The notes beneath the pieces were generated by a model. It saw only the letters and a list, made by a program, of their open reading frames with translations, did not search any database and had not been told where the DNA came from. Source: Paguma larvata (lineage: Eukaryota > Chordata > Mammalia > Carnivora > Viverridae). From it: DNA of 64,000 nucleotides. Below are positions 1 through 11,566 of this stretch, piece by piece. Numbering within the stretch: the first letter of the stretch is position 1; each line of letters begins with the position of its first letter. The stretch covers positions 126,688,739 to 126,752,738 of the forward strand of contig CM057825.1 in the NCBI GenBank assembly GCA_030068075.1. The letters are read 5' to 3'. Position numbers and translations under genes: made by a program.

Positions 1-1257
1 GGATGCTAAGCAACATTCTGCCTGGCCTCCACCTACTAGATGCCAGTAGAACCTCCCTCGTGACCAACAAAACTGTCTCCAGATATTTCCTAATCGCCTC
101 CCAGTTGCCCCTAAGGACAGCCTCTAGGGGCCACTGAACATTTTTCCAGGGACAACCAGAACCCTGCAGTGTGAGAACCAACCTCCCTCCCCAAAATACA
201 ACTGCATTCATATTGTTTTGAAGAGAAGCTAATGAAGTCTTACTTGAAGAATATAATCAATTTATCCAAATCATCTGATTTGGACTTGCAATACATATTT
301 ACTTAACTAATACAAATTGAATACATGAGGAGAAAGAGAAAGGAAGAGATAAATAATTTAATTAGTATAGGCTCACCCATCCTCTGCTCTTCCAAGTGTG
401 GATGCACAGAAGGGAGAGTCTATGAAACAAAATAAAGCAAATCTGAATGTGAGCAGCTGGCTCACATTTCAAGAGTAGCTTTCCAAGATTATTTTGAATA
501 GGCACAACTCCTGTCCACTGGAGACCTCAATACACCAGAGCTGGGCTATTCCAGACTTTCTCATTTGAGAAAGTGGGCCTTGGAGTAGTAAGGCCAGTGG
601 TTAAATACCCAAGCTCCAAAGTCAAACAAGTAAACTATTTACTGATAGTGTGACCTCAGACACTCAAGATGATCTTGCTAACTCTCCCTTAACTCCATCC
701 ACAAGAGAGAATTAAGGGCTCCCTCATGGGGTTGTGGACAGAATATGGGGAAGTGGCCAACTGGCTGAGATACGTGACAAATGGTAAGTGCAGAATAGTC
801 AACTCGGCCCTTTTTTTTCCTATATGAGGCCTTGGACAACCTCTTTATATTCTCTCAGCCTCAAGTTCCTGATCTGTAAAATAAGGATATGAGGATTATG
901 AGAATGCTCCTAAAGCCCTCACAGCATAGTAGGTGCTCAATTAATGTTAGCTGTTTTATCACTTGGCCCACAACAGGTACTTAACATCATTATTAGCATT
1001 TTCTCCTACCTTCTCCCCTCTTTTGATGGCCTGCTAAAATGCAAGCTCTGTCAGGAAATTTTATTTGAATTACTAACATGCCCCACACACTTACAACCAT
1101 GTTTGGCAAGATAGTAGGTGCTCAAAAATATTTGTTGACTGAACCTTCCTAGTACTTGTCTTTCCTAGCTTGATTGCTTGTTGCTAGAACATTCTAATAA
1201 TGTTTTAATGAAATCCACTCAGATTTCTCCCAACAAACCCTGCATCTGTGTCTACAG
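1..1257 (+). other. ACSM4: ACSM4 intron at the left edge
   Basis: No exon recognised. A hAT-type (MER) fossil covers about 1-175, and a MIR with the 'CCTCAAGTTCCTGATCTGTA' block covers about 830-950. Confidence 0.5.
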
Positions 1258-1381
1258 ATATACATTCAAGAAGCTACGGCACTGCTTGACAGGCGGGGAG
1301 CCACTCAACCCAGAGGTGCTGGAACAGTGGAAGGCGCAAACTGGACTGGAACTGTATGAGGGCTATGGACAGACAGAAGTG
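1258..1381 (+). CDS. ACSM4: ACSM4 exon with A5 motif
   Basis: 124 bp. It starts with the third base of a split codon and ends in phase 0. It encodes the TGGEPLNPE and YEGYGQTEV core. It has the same length and phase as the ACSM3 exon at 48714. Confidence 0.88.
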
Positions 1382-4300
1382 GTGTGTTTAATGGGCAGTT
1401 TAAGTCTAGCATATTGGGACTTTCAACATGCTTTCAACCCCAGGCTGAGCCCCTGAAGTGCCCCCTCGGTGCCCTAAATTCTTATGGAATTTCCCAGGAT
1501 ACCTTACCTTGAAGTAACTACCAAAACCTCTGAATTGCCCAATTAGGTTTGGCTAGAGGGGAATTAGGATTATTCCTTCCAGTCTACCTGCCTTGTCCCC
1601 ATGCCAGAGAAGTCTTAAAGGTGTTAGGGGTCAGAGAGGGTCACAATGGAGCAGCTCATCTTCTCAGCAACACTGAGGATCCCAGAGAGCCCCAGTGGGG
1701 AATTTATCCCAAGGTGCACTAAGTGGTACCCTTAGTCTAAGGGGTAGTTTTCGACGTGTGTTCCTCAAACCAGCAGCATCAGCAGCATGTGGAAATTCGG
1801 TAGCAATTAAAATTCTCAGCCACCCCACGTGGCCAGACCTACTGAATCAGAAACTCTGAGATGGTACCTGGTAATCTGTGCTTGAAAAATGAATGCTCCA
1901 GGTGATTTTGGTACACACTCATGTTTTAGAAGCACTGATCTAAAATAATGTGCGTATGTGCGTGTGCGTGCGTGTGTGCGTGTGTGTATAACTGGGAAAA
2001 TCAGCTCAGTTGAAACTGAGTCTTATGTTTTATTTTCATTATATAAATAGCAACAGAAAATAAATTTTTACATCTTTATATAAAACATGTTCTCTCAACA
2101 GGGAATAATTTGTGCCAATCAGAAAGGACAAGAAATTAAACCAGGCTCAATGGGCAAAGGAGTAGAACCCTATGATGTCCAGGTGGGTAATAGCTGACTG
2201 TTTCAATAAAGAAAAAAAAGTTTTAGAGTTTCCTATTAGTCATTGTACAATGATTTATAACCTGTTTTCGCATTGTAAAAATAAAATTTTAGGACCTAAA
2301 TTGTTTCTTTCATTCTAGATTATAGATGAAAATGGCAACATCCTACCACCTGGCAAAGAAGGGGAAATTGCCCTCAGACTAAAGTCTACACGGCCTTTCT
2401 GTTTCTTCTCTGAATATGTGGTACAAGAATGTAGAATATGCTAGTCACACTTTAATAGAAAAGGTGGTATAGAAAATCATACAGACTTGGGTCTAAATTT
2501 CATATCCATCACTTGTTGCTGTGTAAACTTGGGCAAGTCACAAAATCCGAGTCTATTTCATCAACTGTAAAATGGGGAGAATACCATCTATCTCCTAGGA
2601 GTTGTGCAAAGATCAAATTCTATGTGTAAGAAGCCGGTTGCAGTGATTGTCCTCAGAAAAGACAACTAGGCAGGCTGCAGAGGGCAGGGAGGGAGGGAGG
2701 GAGTGATAGGGGGTGGTAGAGGTGGAAGAGGGGTTTACTTTTTATTATATTCTTTAATCGTTTGTACTCTACACTAGAAATTACATTTTTTAAAAATTAA
2801 TTTCTTTCAGAAATAGAATGCACAATGTGCTAGTCATTCCACGGGTGCCATACCTCTCTGTCTATTCTGACCAAGAGTCATCTTTGGATTCCTAGGACAA
2901 TCCAGAGAAAACTGCCGCCACGATAAGAGGGAATTTTTATGTCACTGGAGACAGAGGAGTGATGGACAGCGATGGGTATTTCTGGTTTGTCGGTAGAGCT
3001 GATGATGTCATTATATCCTCGGGGTTTGTATATTTGCTACTCTGAGGAAGTAATTGATTGTCAGGGGAGATCCCCCGCTTGAGTGGTGTAGTGACCAAGG
3101 GCTTCTTTTCCTCTTCCAGGTACCGTATTGGGCCGTTTGAAGTGGAGAGTGCACTAATCGAGCACCCAGCAGTTGTTGAATCAGCTGTTGTCAGTAGTCC
3201 AGATCCAATCAGAGGAGAGGTAGAGCGAATGTCATTAATGTAGCAATTTCATATTTTCATGTTCTAGCCATTTGGCCATGTTAAAGAGTGAATCAGGAGT
3301 TGTCATGTAGTTCTCATTATGAAGCACACATGTGCCAAAAATGTATACTAGGCAATCAACTTTACAAATGAGTTGCATCTCAAAGCGGATGTGTCAGCAT
3401 TCTTTTAGAGGCAAGTGACAGAAACCACACATAGGGAGGTCTTCGGGTACAGCTATATCCAAGGGTTCATGTGAAGTTAGTAAAACTGTCTCTCTCCATG
3501 TCTTGGCTATTTTTCTTTAGGTTGGTTCCATTCGGGAGGGGTTCTTCCTACTTGACAGCAACCACTCCAAATGCACACAGCTTAACAACCGAGAAACAAG
3601 ACAGCTCCCTTTCCACCAGTTTCAAGCAACTCCCAGAATAACATCTGCCTATCTCAGATCACATATCTAACTAACATGGTCCAGGGAATGGTATATGCTC
3701 ACTGGCCAGACCTGAATCATATGCCAGTCACTGGAGGTAGGAGTTAGTGTCAACACCACTAGAGAGAGAGGCTAGGGTAACGCTTTGTAGGAAAATCAGG
3801 GTACTGTTACCAAAAGAGGGACAGATGCTACAGAAGAAAAAACAGCAGATTTTGCTGTATGTACTATTGTCACAGAAATCAGAATACATTTTGTTGTAGG
3901 AACAATGCAAATAGGAGATTGTGACCAGGTTCCCAAACAAGTCCCGGGAACAAGCCTACTTTCGACCTAATAAAAGGGAATCCGGGAATGACAGGAATAG
4001 CCTTAGGTTTCGGAGGAAGCCGTGTAGTATGAAAGGGAGAGGTTTCCTTTCCTCAAGGAAATTTCTTAGATTCAGTAAGTAGCAAAGTTTCAAAATCAGT
4101 TTGTGTATCAACATCCTCCCACATCTCTTTCTCTACTGCCATTCATATACCAGTGACACTCTGCAGGGACTCTATGGATTCCATACTCAAACCTCTTGTA
4201 CCACCTCCCCATTCAATGAATTCCATTCTCCAAAGTATTTTTCTCCTGCAACCATATTCTCAATATAGCTGATTTCAGCTGAACATTAGAAGTAAACACC

Positions 4301-6579
4301 AACAGGAATTATTGTAGGAATAATTACCAATTTATACTTAACTAACCTCAATAATTATCTAATTAGTGGGTTTTGGATAGTATTCCAAAGAGAAGCAAAA
4401 AAAATATTAGGCAAGAAAGACCTTGCAGAGGTAGACTGATCCTCCTGAGAGTTCGTCTCCCAGCGTACAAAATCCCTCCACTAAGCCTCCCAAGCCCCTT
4501 TCAAACCATATTCTCTGGGAACTCCATTTGTCCCACCTATTACACACCTCTAACACTGTAGGTGTGAAGTAAGTGGTTCTCTGTAAATCAAGGATTGCCT
4601 GTATAAAATATAGGATTAGTCTGACTGAAATGTCAAATACATGTGGACATGTAAATAAAACTCAACCTTTACTCTGATTGGAACACTGCACTCCTCACAC
4701 TCAGAAACCATTTAGCTGGAATTAGATCTCGAAACCTCATTTGTATCCAAGTTCTGTTCAGGTGATCTCTGGACTTGCATTCATCACTCGAGCTGCTGTC
4801 AACAAATAATTATAAGTACCTGTGTTCAGCATTGGTTCCAAACTCTTGGTATGTCTGAAAAACAAACATCAATATAAATTGACTTTTCTCCTGCAGGTGG
4901 TGAAAGCTTTTGTTGTCTTATCTGCACCCTTTAAGTCATCCAACCCAGAGAAATTAACTCTTGAACTTCAGGATCATGTGAAAAAATCAACTGCACCTTA
5001 CAAATATCCAAGAAAGGCAAGTATTTTTGCCCAAAAGTTAATGTGTTACCAAACAAGGGTCTAAGGTAGTGAGTACAAAGATTTTATTAGCTTGTGACTT
5101 TAGGTTCGCTCCATATGTAAGTAGAAGATACCTACTTCAACTTGTTTTGCCCTAACAATTTTGCTTCAGAAAATTTATTTTAGGACACTTACAAATATTT
5201 GATAAACTAGCATTGATCAACTCTGCAATACTGAGTAACTACTAAGGATCTTTACAAGACTAATCAACTCGTTGGATTGAGCACTGGGTGTTGTATAGAA
5301 ACCAATATGACAATAAACTATTAAAAAAAAAAAAACAAGACTAATCAGTACCATTCCAAGAGAAAAAAAGTACTGGCAAATTGTTTTTAAAAACAGCACC
5401 TGGGCACGCCTGGGTGACTCAGTCAGTTAAGCGTCCTATTCTTGATTTCAGCTCAAGTCATGATCTCACAGTTAAGAGATAGAGCCCCACAGCAGGTTCC
5501 ACGCTGAGCACAGAACCTGCTTGGGACTCTCTCTGTCCCTTTCTCTGTCCCTCCCCTTCTCGTGCTTTCTCTCTCAAATAAACTTTAAAAACTGTTTTTA
5601 AAAAATGAAAACAGCACCTGATTCAACTATCATGGCACTGTTGATCCCTAATACCCTAATAAATCCAAAGCACAGGCCTTTAAGTATCAAACTGACCAAA
5701 CTTAGGTCTCAGAAAAAAATGTATATATTATCCAAAGAAACTGGAATCTTTCCCGAAACCTTCTTCTTCAAGGGAGGATTTAAGAATTCTACATAAAAAC
5801 ATAGAGATGGCACTGCAACTTCCTTCCTTCTCATCCCGGAATACTATTGGTTGATATTGATCCTTAACGTAAGAATTCCATTTCAATCGGTATTTCAACC
5901 AAAAGGTAGTTAACTTTGACCTAAGAATAGTTATATTTTCTTCATTAAATGTACTAAATTGATGACAATTGATTCTCAGAAATGTTGTTTGAGAAAATTT
6001 TAAAACACAATACTTGAGGGAAAGAAACGAAAAGAGGATTTTACCATGGGCATAAGGGGAAAATTGTGTGTACTAAAAATTCTCTCAAAAATCTCCATCA
6101 GAAACTGCAGGACTCAGTTCTTAAAAGCCCAAACCCCAAGAATTAACTTATTTCCTTGTGCAAATATTTAGGCATGACCTCTATTTCCCTGGGGTAGTGG
6201 GGGCCTAGGTCCAGTTGAACTGGATGGGGAAGCAATGGAGTAAAGAAATTATATTCTTCTGATATAGCCTTTTTAGCCTTTGCACTAAAAACCCATGATG
6301 GAGCTTCATTGGCAACTCTACTATATGAACACAAGAATTTCGAGGCTAAGACACCCCCTAGACTCAAACTCCATGCCAGAGTTGCATGAAAGCTCTCCCT
6401 ATTATACTGACAGCTGGGACTGTCAAAATGGAAACAAGTGTCTCATAGTCTGTTTCTCTGTTTATTAGGTGGAATTTGTTCCAGAACTCCCAAAGACAAT
6501 CACTGGGAAAATCAAACGCAATGTTTTGAGAGACCATGAATGGGGTCGAACATTGCCTGATAAGACACTACGGCTTTAA
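1258..6579 (+). CDS. ACSM4: ACSM4, acyl-CoA synthetase medium-chain family member 4 (3' seven exons)
   Basis: Mitochondrial-type medium-chain acyl-CoA synthetase (ATP + fatty acid + CoA to acyl-CoA + AMP + PPi); ACSM4 is known as the olfactory-expressed member. Seven exons with sound junctions: 1258-1381, 2102-2182, 2319-2420, 2896-3023, 3120-3219, 4897-5016 and 6469-6579, coding about 254 C-terminal residues with no internal stop. Visible family motifs are YEGYGQTEV, the [17 protein letters not shown] hinge block, [12 protein letters not shown] and the C-terminal [14 protein letters not shown] with the catalytic lysine. I chose ACSM4 over ACSM3/ACSM5 because of residues such as [13 protein letters not shown] and KGVEPYDVQ. 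The N-terminal half lies left of the window. Oddities: the intron after 5016 has a GC donor, the donor after 3023 (GTTTGT) is weak, and the C-terminus runs past the TRP-Gly block by ten residues ([10 protein letters not shown]), where ACSM3 in this window has only two. Identity is from remembered family sequence; the gene family itself is certain. Confidence 0.88.
1765..1935 (+). repeat. hAT-Charlie-type MER fossil
   Basis: Diverged copy with the 'CCAGCAGCATCAGCA', 'CCTACTGAATCAGAAACTCT' and 'CCAGGTGATTTTGG' blocks of short non-autonomous hAT elements. Confidence 0.5.
1949..1990. repeat. TG/CG-type microsatellite
   Basis: Alternating pyrimidine-purine run GTGCGTGTGCGTGCGTGTG in an ACSM4 intron. 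Confidence 0.8.
2102..2182 (+). CDS. ACSM4: ACSM4 exon, 27 codons
   Basis: 81 bp, phase 0 at both ends, acceptor CAACAG and donor GTGGGT. It encodes [20 protein letters not shown] and the following residues, the signature that separates ACSM4 from its paralogues. Confidence 0.88.
2319..2420 (+). CDS. ACSM4: ACSM4 exon, 34 codons
   Basis: 102 bp, phase 0 at both ends, acceptor TTCTAG and donor GTACAA. It encodes [19 protein letters not shown] through FFSEYV, part of the large subdomain before the hinge. Confidence 0.87.
2470..2610 (+). repeat. MIR
   Basis: Carries the MIR core 'GTGTAAACTTGGGCAAGTCA' followed by 'TCAACTGTAAAATGGGGA'. Confidence 0.6.
2896..3023 (+). CDS. ACSM4: ACSM4 exon with hinge motif; weak donor
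   Basis: 128 bp, phase 0 to 2, as in ACSM3 54519-54646. It carries the [20 protein letters not shown] motif around the ATP-contacting aspartate. The required donor reads GG|GTTTGT, a poor match to U1 compared with GTAACT in ACSM3. Confidence 0.85.
3120..3219 (+). CDS. ACSM4: ACSM4 exon, A8 motif
   Basis: 100 bp. It encodes [20 protein letters not shown] through IRGE, the loop that rotates between the adenylation and thioesterification conformations. Acceptor TTCCAG, donor GTAGAG. Confidence 0.88.
4897..5016 (+). CDS. ACSM4: ACSM4 exon followed by a GC donor
   Basis: 120 bp, 40 codons, from [13 protein letters not shown] to APYKYPRK. The exon must end at AAG, and the next bases are GCAAGTAT, a textbook GC-AG donor apart from its C. 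The ACSM3 counterpart at 57580-57699 has AAG|GTAGGT. Confidence 0.87.
5267..5334 (+). mobile_element. L1 3' end, only 68 bp
   Basis: L1 tail (GAGCACTGGGTGTTGTATAG ... CAATAAACTATTA) with poly(A), flanked by the 13-bp duplication ACAAGACTAATCA at 5254-5266 and 5335-5347. Confidence 0.8.
5403..5607 (+). mobile_element. Felid-type tRNA-derived SINE
   Basis: Complete SINE head to A-rich tail, with target duplications AAAACAGCACCTG at 5390-5402 and 5608-5620. Confidence 0.9.
6469..6579 (+). CDS. ACSM4: ACSM4 terminal coding exon
   Basis: Acceptor TTATTAG. It encodes [18 protein letters not shown], including the conserved catalytic-lysine block, and stops at TAA 6577-6579. It has 36 residues, against 28 in the equivalent ACSM3 exon. 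Confidence 0.87.
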   Translation: MEFVPELPKTITGKIKRNVLRDHEWGRTLPDKTLRL

Positions 6580-6701
6580 GAGGTTATAGGGCTGCTTTCT
6601 TTTAGTCCTTGCTTCCTGATAATTTAGTGATTAGTCTCTTAAAATGCTAAAGATTTTTCCTGGCTGAAAAAATCAATTTTTTGTTTTGCACTTAGCCAAA
6701 A

Positions 6702-6707
6702 AATAAA
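6702..6707 (+). terminator. ACSM4: Candidate ACSM4 polyadenylation signal
   Basis: AATAAA 123 bases after the stop codon, with no SINE in between. It is the first such hexamer downstream. Confidence 0.45.
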
Positions 6708-6902
6708 TGAAAATCTAAAAACATGTGGGAAGAAAACTGTTACAATGACCAAACTGACAAAGGCAATGATTTTAATGATTTGCAGGGTTTAAAATAGCAA
6801 ATGATTACTTAGAAAAGCATAGTAGACAGTGAATTATCTTGTGCCTGATTAAGTCAAAGTAAAGATTAGAACTATTCTAAAAGTTCAAGACAGAATTTCT
6901 TC

Positions 6903-7091
6903 AGGGTGCCTGGGTGGTTCAGTTGGTTGAGCATCCAACTTTGGCTCAGGTCATGATCTCATAGTTCATGAATTCTAGCTCCACCTTGGGCTCTCTGCTG
7001 TCAATGTGGAGCCCACTTCGATCCTCCATCCCCCCTTCTCTCTGCCCCTCTCCTGCTCATGCTTTCTCTCAAAAATAAATAAATTTTAAAA
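6903..7091 (+). mobile_element. tRNA-derived SINE downstream of ACSM4
   Basis: SINE with duplications AATTTCTTC at 6894-6902 and 7092-7100. Confidence 0.88.
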
Positions 7092-7257
7092 AATTTCTTC
7101 TGTTTAAGATCTTTTTGTTAGTTTTTTAAAGTGAATTAAAATATTAATGTTATAATAAAGAATATAAATAATCCAAAAGCCAAATAAGTATATTTGGGTA
7201 CTGCATTACTATACCTCCTTTTGAAGCAAATTCACTATAAAATATCTAAAATTTGGA

Positions 7258-7297
7258 TTACTCAGTAAGAGGAATTATTACTCAGTAAGAGGAATTA
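7258..7297. repeat. Perfect 20-bp tandem duplication
   Basis: TTACTCAGTAAGAGGAATTA occurs twice back to back (7258-7277 and 7278-7297). Confidence 0.95.
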
Positions 7298-7397
7298 AAA
7301 GTTTTATATCTGTACTTTTTAGGACAATGTATTTGTTGCTACATAATTTGACACAAAAACATCTTTTTGAGATATCTATTATAAATCAAGAGATTTA

Positions 7398-7635
7398 TGA
7401 GGCACCTGAGTGGCATAGTCCGTTAAGCATCTGACTTCAGCTCAGAACACGATCTCACTGTTCATAAGTTTGAGTGCCACAGCCCCGCATTGGGCTCTGT
7501 GCTGACAGCTCAAAGCTCGGAGCCTGCCTCAGATTCTGTATCTCCCTCTCTCTCTGCCCCTGCCCTCCTCACACTCTGTCTCTCTCTCAAAAAAAAGAAA
7601 TATTAAAAAAAATTTTAAATATATATACACATATA
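7398..7635 (+). mobile_element. tRNA-derived SINE
   Basis: SINE with a perfect 18-bp target duplication at 7380-7397 and 7636-7653. The tail has grown into an AT/AC microsatellite. Confidence 0.88.
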
Positions 7636-10009
7636 TATAAATCAAGAGATTTACTAAGAGGCAGAAAGAAAGTAAAAGCACAGAACGCCAATCTTTAGAG
7701 AAAAAATTTATTTTGACTTTTCTGAAAATATCAGGAACTATGAAAAATAAGCTAAATATCTGGCCATACCAAAAGCAAAATACGAATAAAAAAACATTTA
7801 GAAATCATGTTTAACCTTAAACAAACATGTTTCAAAATACCAAGTTTAACACCCTATTCTCCACAAAGAAAAACAAATTTATTAAACCACAACACTGGGT
7901 TATTTTTTTAACCGACATGACTTAAACAAAAAAAAAAAAAAAGAAAGAAAGGAAAAATAAAAAGGAGAAAACATTCATCTCCCACTCTGGAATCTCGTCA
8001 CTTATAAAACAACATGCTCAAATGTCAGTAACAATAAAGTTAGGAAACCTGAAAATGCATCAATGAATGAAATCAGATTCCAAAAGAACACAGTGCTTTA
8101 CAGCTGGAAAGAACACCTTTTGTTGCAGGTCTTACCAAATAAAAATAAATACAAGAGGATTAAAAACAAACTACTAAATGAAAATCTTTCTGTAGAGTAG
8201 CAGCTTTCACAAAGTAAAAGGAACCCAGTTCCACAAACTTGGATGTTCTGTAAGCATATGGCCAATTTTATTCCCAAAGTCCCAGAATCTTGCACTATCA
8301 AAATAAAAGTATCTTCGTCTTGGATCAAGTCTGATGAAGGCACCAAAATCCTATCCTCCATGTTCATGCAAATGATAGTTACAATCCTCTGATTATCCTT
8401 TCAAGATGACCTCAACCTAGTATGAGTTAACACTCTAAATATCTAAAGATCCAGAAGCAAGTTGCAGGCTCATCTGCATTACCAAGGTCCAGTTTATAGT
8501 CTTTTCCCCTAATCCTTCTAGTCTGGTTTACACAGCAGGACCACTAGTTTAGGAGGATAAAAATACATTCCCACATTCCCTGTTCATTAAATAGACACAG
8601 ACATTGGTGCAGGAAGACTCAACATTTATAATACTTACGAACTTTTTAAAACTTAAATAAACCCATCTAAAAGTGAATTTCACAGCCTCTTAACATTTAT
8701 TTTCGACCTGCACGTCTTATTATGCGGCCCTCTTTGGTGAGTTTCTTCCAGCTTTTTTCAGTAGTTTTACTCTGAAGGAAACCTTGAAAAAACTTTCAAA
8801 CTAAGTTTCATGGCATGTGAGTATGAGCTAAGTGAAGGACACTCTTATTTCACAGAAACCCTGAACTATCAGACTATGACTCAGAGAGTTCTTCCTCGTC
8901 TCCTGGACAAAATCTCAGGCTGAAATTCAGAGAAGCGGTTTCTCACCCAGTCATACACAGGTGTTGAGAAAAGGAAGGGAAAGGCTATTTAATCTGGTTT
9001 TGCAGTTCTTCACAGAGACTTTTAGTTAAGGCCTCAGACTTGTTGGTATCTTTTTCTTCATTCTCATGGCCAAGTGGCTGTGGAAACTTCAAGAGTTCCT
9101 TTGGCGATGTGACTGTCCCAACAAGTCAGTTCCTATCAATCTAAGAATCTTACCGCTTTTAGAAAATACATTTTCTCCAGGACCTTGCAGAAACATGTTT
9201 TGTTTGTTCATGTGATTTAAAAAAAAAAAGTCTGCTAAGCAGACTAGTGTCTTAGCCATCCTTCATCTCTAAAGTATTCCGCAAAATCCAGCCTAGTATT
9301 TTCTTGTCAGTACTCTGGCAATTCACCTTTCAACTCAAATATCCTGTTGAGAACTCTTCTGACAAGCCACTGGATTTCTGTATGTAGATTTATGCGTTCT
9401 TTGTTCAGATTTGAGTTTTATTTATTTTTAAACATTCTTGCATAAATGGGTCTTTAATAAAGTTAACCATTTCTGCAGCATTATCCAAAACTTTCTTCAT
9501 TTCAGTATGCTGTAACATCAATATCAGCATTGTATTTTACCAGAAAGAGGCAAAATTGGTCATGTAGCCAACCACGGATGAAAATCAAGAGTAGATAGAG
9601 AGGACAGACCTTCAGTCTTCAGATATAAAGACCCACTGAATTTATGTTGCTTTTGTTTTGAGAAGCTCTTCGCGCCAGAACAAGCTTTCTTGAATTTCGT
9701 CATCATTCACCAACCTTACCAAGGCTACAGTAGGACAAATATTCATGAAATCTGTTGACTTATCAACCCAGACAGAGAAGCTGCTGCTTTTCAGTTAATT
9801 ATACAAACCTCTTTAGCATCAGGGGGCATAAATCAATTTATTAAATTAAAAGTGAAGGTTTTTCAATTTCTTATACTGCTTCTTGCCCTCACATTTTAAT
9901 ATTATATTGGTGTTATTGGATTTTTACCAAGTATGTCAATTTTTCTCTTCTAATATAGTGCTGCTACTAAAATTTTGCTTCCTAAACCTTTTACCAAATA
10001 CGATTTTTT

Positions 10010-10117
10010 ATTTTTTTAAGATTTTATTTTTAAGTAGTCTCTACACCCAACATGGGGCTCATACAATCCTGAGATCAAGGATCACATGCTCTACCAACTG
10101 AGCCAGTCGGGTGCCCC
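10010..10117 (-). mobile_element. Short-form SINE in THUMPD1 3' UTR
   Basis: Reverse-oriented short SINE ending CAACTGAGCCAGTCGGGTGC, with no CT-rich region. Confidence 0.8.
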
Positions 10118-10185
10118 TGAATGTGATTTTTCAAACAAAAGTTTACTGTTTTGATATTCCAGATGCCATTTAAAATAATCAACAC

Positions 10186-10221
10186 CAATTTGAAAATAAA
10201 CTATTATAAAATAAAAAAAAA
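10186..10221 (+). mobile_element. Very short L1 3' end
   Basis: About 36 bases of L1 end (CAATTTGAAAATAAACTATT) plus poly(A), flanked by AATCAACA at about 10177-10184 and 10222-10229. Confidence 0.55.
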
Positions 10222-11144
10222 AAAATCAACATCTTTACTTATCAAATGGCTATGATTTATAGTTACAATGGCTGGACCAAGTGCTAGGTTTGTAAGCGGC
10301 ATTCCGCAGACAATCTATAATGCAAGAGAATAGCTTGGATTGTAAATCCATATAACATCACTGAAAAGTAGCCTTCACTGTAAGGAAAGAATTTGTGTCC
10401 CTTGTTGTACTGGCATACCAAAGTATCACAGAAGACTAATTCTTCATCACTAACCTCAACAGAAATGTCTGTATTTCTATGCCTAGAATGGTCTCTTCTA
10501 TCTTACAACATGACTTCAAAAACTGCAGCACTGGAACATCAGATTTGTTAACTAATGTTAATAAAATATAAAATCTGGCCTAAGTAAGTAATTCTAAATA
10601 AGAATCACAAAAAAAAAAAACACACAAAAACTTCACAAAAAGCAATTCACTTCTAACCTAGAAGACGCATGTTTCTGCAATGTTTACAACAAAGTGGCAG
10701 GGGCAGCTGAGTTGTAACATGTAAAAATTCCTTCCTTAGAATGAAAATTTCCCTAGGAGTGTCTCTTTTAGAGTTTGTTTGCTCCAGTAAGTCAGATGGC
10801 AGTGCAGAAGGGGAGGCTGGGGAAAGTAATCATGAGGGAGAGACCAACATTATCCTCCTGTCACCCTCCCCTCTATGTCAGTGCTTGCCAATTATCCAGT
10901 TTCTCCCTGCTCAACCAAATTCATGTAAGCCTAACTGCACACTGGCACATGGGGCTGAAAAGATCTCTAACATAACTGTTAATGGGGCTGCTCAGTCACT
11001 GTTCACTACTGAGTACAGCATTATGCAGCATACAAAGTTCAAAAACTGTATATTTTCAGTCACAATTTTATACAGAATCCTAGCAATATCTCACCAAACG
11101 CCATCAGAGAAACCCACCTGCAACATCAAATGATTTTTTTTTCC

Positions 11145-11566
11145 CTATGAGAGGTCATTTTCATTGGACTCTGTTCCTTCTGTGACTTGACTTTCAAGTT
11201 CAGGTTTAGCTCCTCCCTCACTCACCACCTGTGTCTCAGATCTTGGTTTCATCTGACCCAGCTCCTCATTATTTTCTGGTACCGCTTGTTGGTTAGTTTT
11301 TCCTTCTGCTGGGTCATTTTGATTTGATTTGTCACCAGATTCCAATTTAGCTTCTTTCCCATTTCCTGCTTGTGCTGGCTGCTTTGGGTTAAGCTGTGAT
11401 GGGTCCTTAGCACTCTTCACCACCTCCTGGAGATTATACTTTCTGAACAACATGTAATCTTTCACAACACTCAGGCAACAGACAGCTTTAATGATTTCTA
11501 CTACCACGGTGTACTGTGGATTGGTAAGATCCACTTTATTTTCTGAATTGAGGCTGCCTACTATTC
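11145..11566 (-). CDS. THUMPD1: THUMPD1 coding exon 4 (terminal)
   Basis: 422 bp. It encodes the end of the THUMP fold (VDLTNPQYTVVVEIIKAV, CCLSVVKDYMLFRKYN) and a disordered Lys/Glu/Gln/Asn-rich tail ending SNENDLS. Acceptor TTACAG. Confidence 0.92.

Larger units (their letters stand above)
7700..11144 (-). other. THUMPD1: Probable THUMPD1 3' untranslated region
   Basis: 3.4 kb downstream of the THUMPD1 stop, with few repeats: only a short SINE at 10010-10117 and a tiny L1 end near 10187. An AAATAAA on the minus strand (plus-strand TTTATTT near 7708) could end the transcript. The extent is inferred, and no conserved ORF was found inside. Confidence 0.4.

Noticed and set aside
10741..11133. 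130-codon open frame antisense to the THUMPD1 3' end
   Set aside because: No family resemblance, lies opposite a probable 3' UTR, no splice or poly(A) context.
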